Part shown: piece after piece, positions 1 through 9,262 of the stretch | Layout of the letters: each line of letters begins with the position of its first letter | Numbering within the stretch: position 1 is the stretch's first letter | Assembly: GCF_004208525.1 (NCBI RefSeq) | Contig: NZ_SGIT01000003.1 | Location: 186,001-250,000, forward strand | DNA: 64,000 nucleotides | From: Sphingobacterium corticibacterium | GTDB lineage: Bacteria; Bacteroidota; Bacteroidia; Sphingobacteriales; Sphingobacteriaceae | Direction: 5' to 3' | Translations under genes and position numbers: made by a program | Notes under the pieces: generated by a model | The model's input: only the letters and a program-made list of their open reading frames with translations | What the model was told of the DNA's origin: nothing | The model's database searches: none

Positions 1-64
1 TTACCCCGTCCGGTTAGTCTCGTGTAGAGTGGAAGAAACCGCTAAGTGTTCTGCGACGTATAGC
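1..64. other. Window edge, no supported gene
   Basis: These bases lie downstream of the DUF58 gene, which ends at 65. A reading frame that continues across them on the minus strand lies mostly antisense or out of frame inside the DUF58 gene and shows no recognisable protein. The next gene, if any, is outside the window. Confidence 0.5.
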
Positions 65-1393
65 TTATAACAACCCTCTCGCTTTAATTTCCAAATATTT
101 GTTGATGGCATTGATGGTGAGGTTTTCCGGCGATGTATAGATGGTCTGAATTCCCTGTCTATGCAATTCTTGGATAACAAGATGCTTTTCGTAGACAAAT
201 TTCTGCGCAATAATCTGATTATACACGTCAATGGTTTTCTTTCCTTCTTTTTTCGCCATATCGATTAACTCGGTATTCTTGAATACCACCACCACCACAA
301 TATGTGTCTTGGCCAGCATACGCAAATAGGCCATCTGCCGCGAAAGCGCATCCATCGTTTCAAAATTTGTGTACAACATCAACAAGGAGCGTTTATTGAT
401 ATGCTTATTGCAGAAAGTATAGAGGTTGCCAAACTCCGATTCTTCAAACGCAGTCGTTATGCTGTAGAGTCTTTCGGAGATTAGCTGCATCTGGTTATTA
501 CGTTTCTCCGCTGCGATATGGTCTGATACCGCCTTAGAAAATGTAAGCATACCTGCACGGTCCCGTTTTAGGATAGCTGCATTCGCCAGCACCAGGGTCG
601 AGTTAATCGCATAATCCAATAAAGTCAAACCGTCGAAAGGCATGCGCATAACCCGCCCGGTATCTATAAGCGCATAAATAGGTTGGGATTTCTCCTCTTG
701 ATATTGATTCACCAACAGCTTTTTATGCTTGGCTGTCGCTTTCCAGTTGAGGTGCCGATATTCATCTCCTCGAACGTATTCCCGTATATGGTCAAATTCC
801 AATGTAGCCCCAATTCTTCGGATGCGCTTAACTCCCAATTCCACTAGTCTATCCGTCGTGGCCAATAATTGATATTTCCGCATTTGGATAAACGAGGGGT
901 AGCAAGGCAGTTCGAGGGATTCGTTCAACGTAAACTTTCGAGCAAACAATCCAAGTCGCAGCACCAGGACATGGCATCTTCCAAAAGCATACACCCCCCG
1001 GGAGGTCGGACGGATTTGATAGCGGATTGCTTTGATTTCCCGAGGTAGAATCGTTGACTCCAACTCCACGTTCCGTAGTTGCAGCTGTACCGGAAACTCT
1101 TCTAACAGACGGATGTGCACTTTGGTAGGATAACGACTGGTCAACTGAATCTCCATATCATTTTCATCCCCATTTGATAGCTTCTCGGGATATTTTCGCT
1201 GTATAACTATCTTACTTTTCTGATAGTATAGAAACAGCATATCCCATGCACAGGCTGCCACAAATAGCCAAAGAAGTGCGATCACAAACGGGAATAACAC
1301 TTTGATAAAAAAGGACAGGACAAAGCATGTCGCTAATAGAAGTAGCGCATAGAAAAATTTATTAGTTACATATAAACTACGGATAAAACGCAT
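65..1393 (-). CDS. DUF58 domain protein
   Basis: A 442-residue membrane-anchored DUF58 protein. Two hydrophobic segments at about residues 13-56 form an N-terminal membrane hairpin. The soluble part carries the family signature at about 204-222 (REYVxGDExRHLNWKATAK), followed by a von Willebrand A-like start with ALIDTGR near 241-247. DUF58 proteins are nearly always encoded beside a MoxR ATPase, and that is the case here: the start codon overlaps the MoxR stop by one base (TAATG), which implies translational coupling. It is the last gene of a six-gene operon. Its biochemical role is unknown; in other bacteria MoxR/vWA pairs act as chaperone-like activators of envelope or metal-dependent proteins. 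Confidence 0.9.
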   Translation of the reverse strand: MRFIRSLYVTNKFFYALLLLATCFVLSFFIKVLFPFVIALLWLFVAACAWDMLFLYYQKSKIVIQRKYPEKLSNGDENDMEIQLTSRYPTKVHIRLLEEFPVQLQLRNVELESTILPREIKAIRYQIRPTSRGVYAFGRCHVLVLRLGLFARKFTLNESLELPCYPSFIQMRKYQLLATTDRLVELGVKRIRRIGATLEFDHIREYVRGDEYRHLNWKATAKHKKLLVNQYQEEKSQPIYALIDTGRVMRMPFDGLTLLDYAINSTLVLANAAILKRDRAGMLTFSKAVSDHIAAEKRNNQMQLISERLYSITTAFEESEFGNLYTFCNKHINKRSLLMLYTNFETMDALSRQMAYLRMLAKTHIVVVVVFKNTELIDMAKKEGKKTIDVYNQIIAQKFVYEKHLVIQELHRQGIQTIYTSPENLTINAINKYLEIKARGLL

Positions 1394-2388
1394 TATCTCG
1401 GGATTTCGATACTGTCCACAATCTGTTTAATGATATAATCACTCGTGAACCCTTCCATTTCCTTTTCGGGGGTCAGCAGCACACGGTGCCCCAATATAGC
1501 GGGAGCGACATACTTTACATCATCCGGTGTAATAAAGTCTCTTCCTTGAAGTGCCGCACTTGCTTTTGAAGCTTCCAATAGGGCAATCGACGCGCGTGGC
1601 GAAGCTCCCAGCGTAAGATTTGGATTGGAACGCGTATGATAAACCACTTGCGCGATATAGGTCAATACATCTTCATGGACATAAATAGACTTTATCAACT
1701 GCTGAAAATGGATCAATTCATCGATACCCAATACCGGCTGTACCAGATCTTCCTTATTGTTTGCTTTTTGCGCATGATGCTCACGCAATATAGCTAACTC
1801 CTGCTCTATCGCCGGATAATCAATATTAATTTTGAACAGGAAGCGATCCAACTGCGCTTCGGGCAAACGATAGGTTCCTTCATGTTCTATAGGATTCTGT
1901 GTAGCAAATACCACAAACGGTGTTGGCACAGGGTACGTGATACCATCCACCGTCACCTGCCTTTCGGACATACACTCGAACAAAGATGATTGCGTTTTTG
2001 CCGGGGCGCGGTTTATTTCGTCAATCAAGACGATATGGCCAAAAATCGGACCTTTCTTAAATTCAAATTCATTCGTCTTTAAGTCCAGCACGGAAGATCC
2101 TGTTACATCCGACGGCATCAAATCAGGCGTAAACTGGATGCGTTTAAATTCACCTTTCACTGCTTTTGCTAGCAACTTTGCCGTTAATGTTTTGGCGACA
2201 CCCGGCATACCCTCTATCAACGAATGACCTGTTGCCAGAATAGCAATCAACAGTTTATGGATGACTTCATCTTGACCTATAATGACCTTTTTAACTTCCT
2301 GTTTCACCGCTCCCATCTTATCTTTCAGCTCGGTGAGGTCTATTCTGTTTTCAAAACTCGGTTCATATTTATTTCCTAGTTCACTCAT
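1393..2388 (-). CDS. MoxR-family AAA+ ATPase
   Basis: A 331-residue AAA+ ATPase of the MoxR family, usual length. Walker A GMPGVAKT lies at about 60-67 and Walker B VLIDEI at about 120-125, followed by the sensor region with ATQNPIE and the C-terminal AAA lid. MoxR ATPases are thought to remodel partner proteins together with vWA or DUF58 proteins. The start overlaps the stop of the upstream DUF4350 gene by four bases (ATGA), and its own stop overlaps the DUF58 start, so the three proteins are probably made in a fixed ratio. No target can be read from the sequence; the membrane proteins of the same operon are the obvious candidates. Confidence 0.95.
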   Translation of the reverse strand: MSELGNKYEPSFENRIDLTELKDKMGAVKQEVKKVIIGQDEVIHKLLIAILATGHSLIEGMPGVAKTLTAKLLAKAVKGEFKRIQFTPDLMPSDVTGSSVLDLKTNEFEFKKGPIFGHIVLIDEINRAPAKTQSSLFECMSERQVTVDGITYPVPTPFVVFATQNPIEHEGTYRLPEAQLDRFLFKINIDYPAIEQELAILREHHAQKANNKEDLVQPVLGIDELIHFQQLIKSIYVHEDVLTYIAQVVYHTRSNPNLTLGASPRASIALLEASKASAALQGRDFITPDDVKYVAPAILGHRVLLTPEKEMEGFTSDYIIKQIVDSIEIPR

Positions 2389-3599
2389 AGCATATTTGCT
2401 TTATGTTTAAAATCTTCTATTCTTTTATTTAGTTCTACCAATTCGGCATCCGTAGACATACGTACTTTTCTATATCTTAGCAGGAGCTTGATCAGGTTTT
2501 CACACTCTTCCAATGATACGCCTGTTTTTAGCGACAATTGCTTCGCAAAAACTTTTCCCTCCAACTGCAGAATATCTAGTTGGAAATGCGTCCTTATATC
2601 ATATAGAAAATATTCCACTTTCTTCTGTATAAGATTGCCCGGATTTCCACTCTCATAATATAAAGTAGCAATCGTGCGTGCAAATTCTTTGGATAGATTT
2701 GGTTCTGGTTCTACGACATTGACAGCCCTTTGTTCCCGTTTACTTTTGAACAATAAAAACAGGATAAGCCCAAAAAGTAAAATATACCATGCCTGACGCA
2801 GTCCGTCATTTTGCAACAATACACGTAAGGGTGTGTTTGCTTCCACCGTTCCCTTAAAGGTACTATCAAACCAATATACATCCTCATTGGAAAGCAATTT
2901 CAATACAGCCGCTCCGTATATAAAGTTATCTTCTCTCAGCATATAGTAATTGGTAAACATCAGTGGTTCTAAATGCAAAAGAAAACGACCTTTTCCTCTT
3001 TTTATCTCGATAAAATTGGGTATTTCCTTATCTTCCACTTCATAATAACCGATTATATGGGTGTTAACCGTATGCAAGTTGCAGAACAGCCCCGGATAGT
3101 CTAGGTCCTTATAATATGCTGTTTTACCATCCACTAACGAGAAGGGCCGGTCTTCCACATTGATGACCTCATTAAAATTATACGGATAATGAAATTGTTG
3201 CTTGATCCCCAGTGTATCCATTAGGTAAAGTGGAAAATTATTGGCAGAAATAAAAACTTCTCCTCCCCTTTCTACAAAGCTCAACAGTTCTCCCGTTACT
3301 TCTTTTCCCTCGTAAAATCCGTTGACGATATAAACCAAACTACCTCGTTCTTTCGCTGTCAAGAACGTTTTCAGAAAATCATAGTTCGTGGACGTGAAGT
3401 CTTCTATCTTTACCTGACTCCCCAATATTTCCGGCAATTCCTCCCGGGTCACATATAAACCGTATGGAATCTTATCCCGTTGGTCGTACGTTTTTGACCA
3501 ATCGATCTGCTTATCACTTGCCAAGTCAATAAAGGCAATAATCAAGACCGTAATGCCGAGTAATATAAGCCCAAATTTCCCAGAGTTCTTCATCGCCAT
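2385..3599 (-). CDS. DUF4350 domain membrane protein
   Basis: A 404-residue protein with a transmembrane helix at about residues 9-24, a large extracytoplasmic domain, and a second helix near 268-284 that ends in KSKREQR. A charged cytoplasmic tail of about 115 residues follows. The arrangement and the neighbours fit DUF4350, a family found in MoxR/DUF58 operons. The domain resembles the unannotated ThuA/glutamine-amidotransferase-like folds, but I see no catalytic triad I would defend. An alternative start two codons downstream (3593) overlaps the upstream stop as TGATG and would be the better coupled start. The function is unknown. Confidence 0.75.
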   Translation of the reverse strand: MAMKNSGKFGLILLGITVLIIAFIDLASDKQIDWSKTYDQRDKIPYGLYVTREELPEILGSQVKIEDFTSTNYDFLKTFLTAKERGSLVYIVNGFYEGKEVTGELLSFVERGGEVFISANNFPLYLMDTLGIKQQFHYPYNFNEVINVEDRPFSLVDGKTAYYKDLDYPGLFCNLHTVNTHIIGYYEVEDKEIPNFIEIKRGKGRFLLHLEPLMFTNYYMLREDNFIYGAAVLKLLSNEDVYWFDSTFKGTVEANTPLRVLLQNDGLRQAWYILLFGLILFLLFKSKREQRAVNVVEPEPNLSKEFARTIATLYYESGNPGNLIQKKVEYFLYDIRTHFQLDILQLEGKVFAKQLSLKTGVSLEECENLIKLLLRYRKVRMSTDAELVELNKRIEDFKHKANML

Positions 3600-4417
3600 T
3601 TTGATTGAAAAGTTAAAAAATAAGGGGCATACTCCTCATATTTAGCTTTGTCTATAGCCATATTTCCGTACCACACGCGGTTGTATATATTTACGTTTCG
3701 GGTAAAATCTCGTTTCAGTTCTTCATGCTCGATCTCTTCAATCAGTTCGACATGTGTTTTGGTATATTTCCAATGAATCAGTTCCCGCTTCGCCAGTAAT
3801 TGTATATTCAGGAGGTTGAGATAGCGAATAGCCAGTGCAAAATCCCCCTCTTTTTTGGCGTTCTCGATATAGCTTGTTAAATCAATATCCAACAGGTTTT
3901 TCTCAACGAACTTTACTTCGTCAGACACATCTTCATCATTTTTATCTTTCGCCAGTAGGCGTTTACCCGAAAATAGCACGCGATAAATAATCCAAAGGAA
4001 AATAACCAGTGCAGCAACGGCCAATACCTTATATACCACATCGGCAAACTGAAAATACTCCCTCGCAGGAAAAAGATTATCCAACATACGCCCTAACCTT
4101 TCCAATATTTTCTTGAATAGGCCAATACGATTGGGGCTATTTTTATCATAATCAAATTCCTCCCCTTGATAACGCTTTATCAATTCGGTATATGCCACTA
4201 TGTCTACTTGTGGAATCTGATGCATACGGGGAATAGTGTCATAATAACCATCCTCCATATAATCGATCCAATGCTGTGGCGCATATTCCGGTGCTTTCAT
4301 GGATATACTATCTTCCGGTAAGGGAGGAGATAAGGTTTCTATCGAATCGGTGTCCTGCGCACGGGAAACAGATATTAAGGCCATCGCAAGTAGGACAAAA
4401 AATAATCTACTGCCCAT
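3590..4417 (-). CDS. DUF4129 domain membrane protein
   Basis: The ATG at 4417 is preferred over an upstream in-frame ATG at 4462, because it starts a clean signal peptide (MGSRLFFVLLAMALISVSRA, then Q) and limits the overlap with the preceding gene to about 11 bases. The mature protein has a periplasmic stretch, one membrane helix (AVAALVIFLWIIYRVLF) and a C-terminal cytoplasmic domain with the WKYTKTHVELIEEI and FTRNVNIYNRVWYG segments typical of DUF4129. These domains are found in MoxR/DUF58 operons and in some transglutaminase proteins; their role is unknown. It overlaps the downstream DUF4350 gene by 10 bases. Confidence 0.8.
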   Translation of the reverse strand: MGSRLFFVLLAMALISVSRAQDTDSIETLSPPLPEDSISMKAPEYAPQHWIDYMEDGYYDTIPRMHQIPQVDIVAYTELIKRYQGEEFDYDKNSPNRIGLFKKILERLGRMLDNLFPAREYFQFADVVYKVLAVAALVIFLWIIYRVLFSGKRLLAKDKNDEDVSDEVKFVEKNLLDIDLTSYIENAKKEGDFALAIRYLNLLNIQLLAKRELIHWKYTKTHVELIEEIEHEELKRDFTRNVNIYNRVWYGNMAIDKAKYEEYAPYFLTFQSKWR

Positions 4418-5324
4418 CTTCCTCCCTTCCCAGGTTTTGTATTTTTTCATACACATCCTCACCGTATGTTACTTCTTTTGCTGTCTCATAAATAATTCCC
4501 GACACCAACACCGTAAACATATAATACACAATATAGAGCAACACCAACAAAGTAGCCCCAATAGATGTAAACATGCGCCCCGCCATGCTGTCAAAAAAGG
4601 TATTTTCAAATCCGATCGTGTTGTAAGCAATAATCCCAATAATAAGAGAAGGTATTAAGGTCAGCATCACAAGAAGCGTCTGGAAAACCAAACTGACCAC
4701 ATATGAAGATATACTGTAATCGATAATTTTTTTCTTTAAAATGGAAAAGCTCTGTTGTATGGCATTGCTGGCAGGCATATATCCTTCCCGATAAAATAGG
4801 AATGCGCAGAAAAACCAAACGCCGACGAACGCTCCCAGTATACCCGCTGCAAAACTCCCGATAAACGGAATAAACATCAGGATAATCAAAGCAAACATAA
4901 ACGGAATAAATAAGATGATAGAGGCAATGATACTGATTAGTAAAAATTTGAAATACTTGCCCAGATTCGCAACAAATGCCTGCCAAACATCATTAGAATC
5001 AAAATCAGTTCCTCGCTTATTTTTCAGTAAGATGAAGTATTCAATGGCGAAACCGAAGAATACCATACTCACCACCAGTAGCGCAAATAAAGCAGCAACA
5101 GCTATGAATATAAGATCCATTGATTCTGTCCAACTTTGCGTTGTTGTTAAATTAATCTTGGTCGTTCCGTAATAGATAAGGATAAGCATGAGGCACAATG
5201 GAACAATAGCGAGTCTAAGGATAGTCTGAAAAAAATGCCGTAACACCAACCGTAAGAGATTGACGAAATCCTGAACAATTTCACTCAGCTTTCGTTCTTT
5301 CCGAAATTCGAAGTCTATTTCCAT
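4407..5324 (-). CDS. Polytopic membrane protein of the MoxR/DUF58 operon
   Basis: A 305-residue integral membrane protein with a charged N-terminus (MEIDFEFRKERKLSEIVQDF) and about six hydrophobic segments, among them LAIVPLCLMLILIYYG, ALFALLVVSMVFFGFAIEYFI and ATLLVLLYIVYYMFTVLV. It has no catalytic motif I recognise; the glycine-rich, paired-helix pattern resembles DUF4013-type or glycerophosphoryl-diester-phosphodiesterase-associated membrane domains, but that is only a resemblance. It overlaps the SpoIIM-like gene upstream (10 bases) and the DUF4129 gene downstream (11 bases), so it belongs to the same transcript. Confidence 0.75.
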   Translation of the reverse strand: MEIDFEFRKERKLSEIVQDFVNLLRLVLRHFFQTILRLAIVPLCLMLILIYYGTTKINLTTTQSWTESMDLIFIAVAALFALLVVSMVFFGFAIEYFILLKNKRGTDFDSNDVWQAFVANLGKYFKFLLISIIASIILFIPFMFALIILMFIPFIGSFAAGILGAFVGVWFFCAFLFYREGYMPASNAIQQSFSILKKKIIDYSISSYVVSLVFQTLLVMLTLIPSLIIGIIAYNTIGFENTFFDSMAGRMFTSIGATLLVLLYIVYYMFTVLVSGIIYETAKEVTYGEDVYEKIQNLGREEDGQ

Positions 5325-6277
5325 CCGTTAATTTTTGCCAGTTGATAAGGTCTGATGATATAGAAATAAATAATAGCTGCAAACGAAATGATAATGATAC
5401 TGATGCATAACCAAATTGAAACTTGATAATGTCTTGTTACAAAGCCTTCCAAAAAGCCAGCCACAATAAAGAACGGAATGGTACTTACCAACACTTTAGA
5501 AGCAGTTTTCATGGCGCGTTTGAATGATTCAAGTCGTGTATAGGACTTTGGGAACAATATACTGTTACCGATAGCGAGACCACAGCCTCCGGCAATCACA
5601 ATCACCGACAATTCAATAGCACCATGAATCCAAATCGCAGACATAGCTTCCTGCATCATGTCATATCGGAAAAACAAGTGATGAAATGCACCTACCATGA
5701 TGCCATTACTGAATAAAATATAACCCGTACCGATACTATAAAATACGCCTAATACAAACGCCAAAAAAGCGACCCTAACATTATTGATCGTAATCGCTAA
5801 AGCAGAGCCTACTTCGCTTCCTCCTTGATAAACACCTGCGGGATTTCCATCTTCGATATTAGCTATGCTCATATCTACGTAGTAATCACCTAAGATTAGG
5901 CGTACGAAATCCAGATCGTATTGGGCTGAAATGAATCCAATGGCTATCGCCAGGCAGAAAATTAATAAGGAATAAAACAACGGGCGTCGCAATTGCCATA
6001 CCGCTTCGGGAATCTCCTGTTGTACGAAACGCTTGAATTGGTTTTCCGATGATTTTTGATCGCGATACAATTGTTGATGGGCCAATATCGCCAACTCATT
6101 CAGATAATCTTTGGTCTTTGATCGGGGATAAAAGGTCTGTGCATATGCCAGATCATTCGTCAATTCGATATAATTGGAAGCTAGTACATCAGGATCTACA
6201 TTGATTTTATTTCTTAAATTATTTTCAATTAAGATCCATTTTTCTTTATTTCGTTCAATAAAGGACGCTTCTCTCAT
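5315..6277 (-). CDS. SpoIIM (DUF95) family membrane protein
   Basis: A 320-residue protein with a cytoplasmic N-terminal helical region of about 100 residues followed by five or six membrane helices, including the glycine-rich segment FYSIGTGYILFSNGIMVGAF and IHGAIELSVIVIAGGCGLAIG. This is the DUF95/SpoIIM fold. SpoIIM in spore formers works with SpoIID and SpoIIP in septal peptidoglycan remodelling, but Bacteroidota do not sporulate, and here the family is found with RDD, MoxR and DUF58 proteins. It is the first gene of the minus-strand operon and is divergent from the RDD gene across a 105-bp gap. Confidence 0.88.
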   Translation of the reverse strand: MREASFIERNKEKWILIENNLRNKINVDPDVLASNYIELTNDLAYAQTFYPRSKTKDYLNELAILAHQQLYRDQKSSENQFKRFVQQEIPEAVWQLRRPLFYSLLIFCLAIAIGFISAQYDLDFVRLILGDYYVDMSIANIEDGNPAGVYQGGSEVGSALAITINNVRVAFLAFVLGVFYSIGTGYILFSNGIMVGAFHHLFFRYDMMQEAMSAIWIHGAIELSVIVIAGGCGLAIGNSILFPKSYTRLESFKRAMKTASKVLVSTIPFFIVAGFLEGFVTRHYQVSIWLCISIIIISFAAIIYFYIIRPYQLAKINGWK

Positions 6278-6382
6278 TTTGTTTTTCTAATTTTCTATTA
6301 TTAAATAATAACAAAGTAATGAGGAGAAGCTCAGCAAGTAGCGTCTACTCGAGGCTAATATAGGAAATATTAACGTTTCAAA

Positions 6383-7111
6383 ATGCACAAACTCTCTATT
6401 AATACACCCCAAAACGTAAAGTTTGAATATAACTTGGCTTCACTAGGTTCGCGCATCATCGCGTTTGCAATTGACTATTTCATCATTATGTGTTATGCCA
6501 TCATGGTCTATTACATGGTGTCTCGGCTCGGTCTTTTTAATACAAGCGACCCTTGGCTGACAGCGGGTGTTTATATGCTTATTTTGCTTCCTGCATTCTT
6601 TTATCCTTTTCTTATGGAAACATTCTTTAACGGGCAAACCATAGGTAAAATGATTATGCGTACTAAAGTTGTAAAAATTGACGGTACACGCGCCTCGATA
6701 TATCAATATTTTATCCGTTGGGTATGCTCCATCGTTGACATCTTTTTATGTGCTGGAGCATTAGGAATTAGCAGTATAATTGCCACAAAACATGCACAAC
6801 GGATTGGGGATATCGCCGCCGACACAACCGTCATCAGCACCAAACAAAATATGGTGTTGCAACAAACGCTTTTTGCAGAGATTACGCAAGAATATACCGT
6901 TACCTTTCCTCAAGTGATGCGCTTGTCAGACAAAGATGCCAACACCATTAAAGATATATACAAAAAGGGTTACGAACGCAAAGATTACAATATCATTTTG
7001 GCATTGAGCAATAAGCTTGTCGAACTGCTGGACGTCAAACCGCAAATGCGTCCCGAAGAGTTTATTGATGTTGTGATTAAGGATTATTATTATACGTTTC
7101 GAGACAGGTAA
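6383..7111 (+). CDS. RDD family membrane protein
   Basis: A 242-residue RDD protein. The defining features are present: an Arg in LGSRIIAFAIDYF with the Asp of the first helix, further helices LTAGVYMLILLPAFFYPFLM and FIRWVCSIVDIFLC, and the TIGKMIMRTKVV segment. The C-terminal 90 residues are soluble. RDD proteins often sit next to SpoIIM-like, MoxR and DUF58 genes, as here, and some have been linked to ion or osmotic-stress transport. It is transcribed away from that operon and ends three bases before the convergent trmB stop, with no terminator visible. Confidence 0.9.
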   Translation: MHKLSINTPQNVKFEYNLASLGSRIIAFAIDYFIIMCYAIMVYYMVSRLGLFNTSDPWLTAGVYMLILLPAFFYPFLMETFFNGQTIGKMIMRTKVVKIDGTRASIYQYFIRWVCSIVDIFLCAGALGISSIIATKHAQRIGDIAADTTVISTKQNMVLQQTLFAEITQEYTVTFPQVMRLSDKDANTIKDIYKKGYERKDYNIILALSNKLVELLDVKPQMRPEEFIDVVIKDYYYTFRDR

Positions 7112-7114
7112 CAC

Positions 7115-7762
7115 TTAAAACCGCCATTTTACGTAATTGATGTTTTTATTATCGGCGAGATACTTGCGTTCATAGTATGTTTTGATAGAAAGCACATCAT
7201 CTACTAAATCCGAGTGGTATAGATCTGTCGTTTCTTTCATTTTAGGAAGTTTTAACAATGCAATCTGTTCTAAGGTATAGGCATAGAAACCGTCATTATC
7301 CGTTTTGAGATGCATGATGCCATTATCGTTCAGAATCGTTTTATATTTTTCTAAAAACGTAGGATTGGTCAAACGCTTTTTCTCGCGGCTATCTTGTGGT
7401 TGCGGATCCGGAAAAGTAATCCATATTTCCGTTATTTCGCTTTCTGCAAAATACTCCAATATGGTTTCAATCTGAATACGTAGAAATCCCACGTTATTAA
7501 TTCCTTCTTCCAATGCTGTTTTTGCTCCTCTCCAGATCCGGTTTCCCTTATAGTCGATACCAATAAAATTGATATGGGGAAACATTTTCGCTAAGTTGAC
7601 GGTATATTCTCCCTTCCCGCATGCAAGTTCCAAGACAACAGGATTATTATTTCCAAAGAACTTTGATGCCCATCCACCTTTATAATCTTTTCCCGCATCC
7701 AATTGAATAACATTCTTAAATGTAGCCACTTCGGCAAATTTCCGTAACTTATCCTTACCCAT
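7115..7762 (-). CDS. trmB: tRNA (guanine-46-N7)-methyltransferase
   Basis: TrmB makes 7-methylguanosine at position 46 of the tRNA variable loop with SAM. The ATG at 7762 gives 215 residues and begins MGKDKLRKFAEVATF, the usual start of the Bacteroidota family; an upstream in-frame ATG (7852) would add 30 unconserved residues and run into the divergent fcl gene. The SAM-binding motif LELACGKGEYT and the catalytic region WITFPDPQPQDSREKKRL are intact. It is convergent with the RDD gene and divergent from fcl with 46 bp between starts. Confidence 0.95.
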   Translation of the reverse strand: MGKDKLRKFAEVATFKNVIQLDAGKDYKGGWASKFFGNNNPVVLELACGKGEYTVNLAKMFPHINFIGIDYKGNRIWRGAKTALEEGINNVGFLRIQIETILEYFAESEITEIWITFPDPQPQDSREKKRLTNPTFLEKYKTILNDNGIMHLKTDNDGFYAYTLEQIALLKLPKMKETTDLYHSDLVDDVLSIKTYYERKYLADNKNINYVKWRF

Positions 7763-7808
7763 TTCCAATAATTTGTTGGCAAAAATAATCTTATATTTGT
7801 AGGAATCA

Positions 7809-8735
7809 ATGGAAAAAGAAGCTAAAATATTCGTTGCTGGACATCGTGGCATGGTAGGGTCAGCGATTGTAAGAGCATTGGAAAAAGAGGGATACTTTCA
7901 CCTTATCAAACGTACATCAAAGGAACTCGATTTGCGCGATCAAACTAAGGTAGCCGATTTTTTCGCTGAAGAACAACCGGAATATGTATTCTTGGCCGCT
8001 GCAAAAGTCGGCGGTATCGTGGCCAACAATACTTATCGTGCTGATTTTCTCTATGAGAATCTCATGATTCAAACAAATGTAATCCACCAGTCGTATGTTC
8101 AAAACGTAAAAAAGCTTTTATTCTTAGGTTCGAGCTGTATTTACCCTAAACTTGCCCCACAGCCTCTTAAAGAGGATTACCTATTGACCGGCACATTAGA
8201 ACCTACCAACGAGCCTTACGCCATAGCAAAAATTGCGGGGATTAAAATGTGTGAATCCTACCGTTCACAATATGGATGCAATTTCATCTCCGCGATGCCC
8301 ACAAACCTATACGGCATCAATGACAACTATCATCCGCAAAACTCTCATGTATTACCCGCTCTAATCCGACGTTTCCATGAGGCGAAGCTAGCGGGAATAA
8401 GTGAAGTGAATATCTGGGGAACTGGATCTCCACTACGGGAGTTTCTATATGCAGACGATTTAGGGGAAGCCTGTGTTTTTTTGATGCAAAACTATAATGA
8501 AGAACAGTTTATTAATGTAGGTGTGGGTGAGGATATCAGCATCCGGGATCTCGCTTATCTCGTAAGTGAAATTGTAGGATACAGCGGTGGGCTCCGATTC
8601 GACACAAGTAAGCCAAATGGTACCCCACGCAAACTTATGAATGTTGATAAATTACATGCATTGGGATGGAAGCATAAGACTTCCTTAAAAGAAGGAATTG
8701 CGTTAGCCTATGCAGATTTTCTCCATAAGTACTAA
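7809..8735 (+). CDS. fcl: GDP-L-fucose synthase
   Basis: A 308-residue short-chain dehydrogenase of the Fcl/WcaG type. It converts GDP-4-keto-6-deoxy-mannose to GDP-L-fucose by epimerisation and NADPH reduction. The nucleotide-binding GHRGMVG lies near residues 11-17, the catalytic Ser region is SSCIYPK, and the YxxxK motif is in [23 protein letters not shown] is also typical. No gmd gene is in the window, so the preceding step is encoded elsewhere. It ends two bases from the convergent lysine-rich gene. Confidence 0.95.
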   Translation: MEKEAKIFVAGHRGMVGSAIVRALEKEGYFHLIKRTSKELDLRDQTKVADFFAEEQPEYVFLAAAKVGGIVANNTYRADFLYENLMIQTNVIHQSYVQNVKKLLFLGSSCIYPKLAPQPLKEDYLLTGTLEPTNEPYAIAKIAGIKMCESYRSQYGCNFISAMPTNLYGINDNYHPQNSHVLPALIRRFHEAKLAGISEVNIWGTGSPLREFLYADDLGEACVFLMQNYNEEQFINVGVGEDISIRDLAYLVSEIVGYSGGLRFDTSKPNGTPRKLMNVDKLHALGWKHKTSLKEGIALAYADFLHKY

Positions 8736-8737
8736 GC

Positions 8738-9262
8738 CTAAGCCCCGTCCGTAAATCGTTCGTCTTCCAAGATAGCAGACTGCTGTTCCATAATGGCTAT
8801 TTTTTCTATCGTATCTTCCGCTAGTTTTTTCTTCTTTTTTTTCTTTTTAGGCTTTATAAAAGAGGTAACTTTATTCACGAATCCACTTATTTTATCCTGG
8901 TTAACCTGCCCTATAGCCGTTTCTGAAGCTAACAAAACCATAGCTTTTTTAAACCAACCAGCTTTTCGAAGTACCGTTGAATTTAGCACAATGGGCGCGC
9001 CCAGCTGTAAAGCCCTTGTTAGCCAGTCAGCATCTTTACTCTGCACAGCTTTCGCGATACCAGATGTGAAGCCTTTCAGCATACCTGCTCCTGGAACGTG
9101 AGACGTAATTCGTTGAAAAAAACGAAAAGGAGTAGCTATTTTTACCTTTAATAACTCATATTGATCAGTTAGATAGGCCTCCTGTTCTTTTCGTCGCAAA
9201 CTGAGCCGAGCAATCTCGGCTTTTAAATCATGTATGTTATTTATTTTCTGTGAACTCTTCAT
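8738..9262 (-). CDS. Lysine-rich protein, unknown function
   Basis: A 174-residue protein I cannot assign. It begins with a predicted helical region (DLKAEIARLSLRRKEQEAYL), has a weakly hydrophobic middle (GAPIVLNSTVLRK, AMVLLASETAIG), and then a basic run KPKKKKKKKKL followed by an acidic tail. It overlaps the holin-like gene by 26 bases and is the third gene of the YtxH/holin-like operon, so a role at the inner membrane or in envelope stress is plausible but inferred. The Lys tract is encoded by near-homopolymeric A at about 8825-8850, a possible slippage site. Confidence 0.65.
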   Translation of the reverse strand: MKSSQKINNIHDLKAEIARLSLRRKEQEAYLTDQYELLKVKIATPFRFFQRITSHVPGAGMLKGFTSGIAKAVQSKDADWLTRALQLGAPIVLNSTVLRKAGWFKKAMVLLASETAIGQVNQDKISGFVNKVTSFIKPKKKKKKKKLAEDTIEKIAIMEQQSAILEDERFTDGA

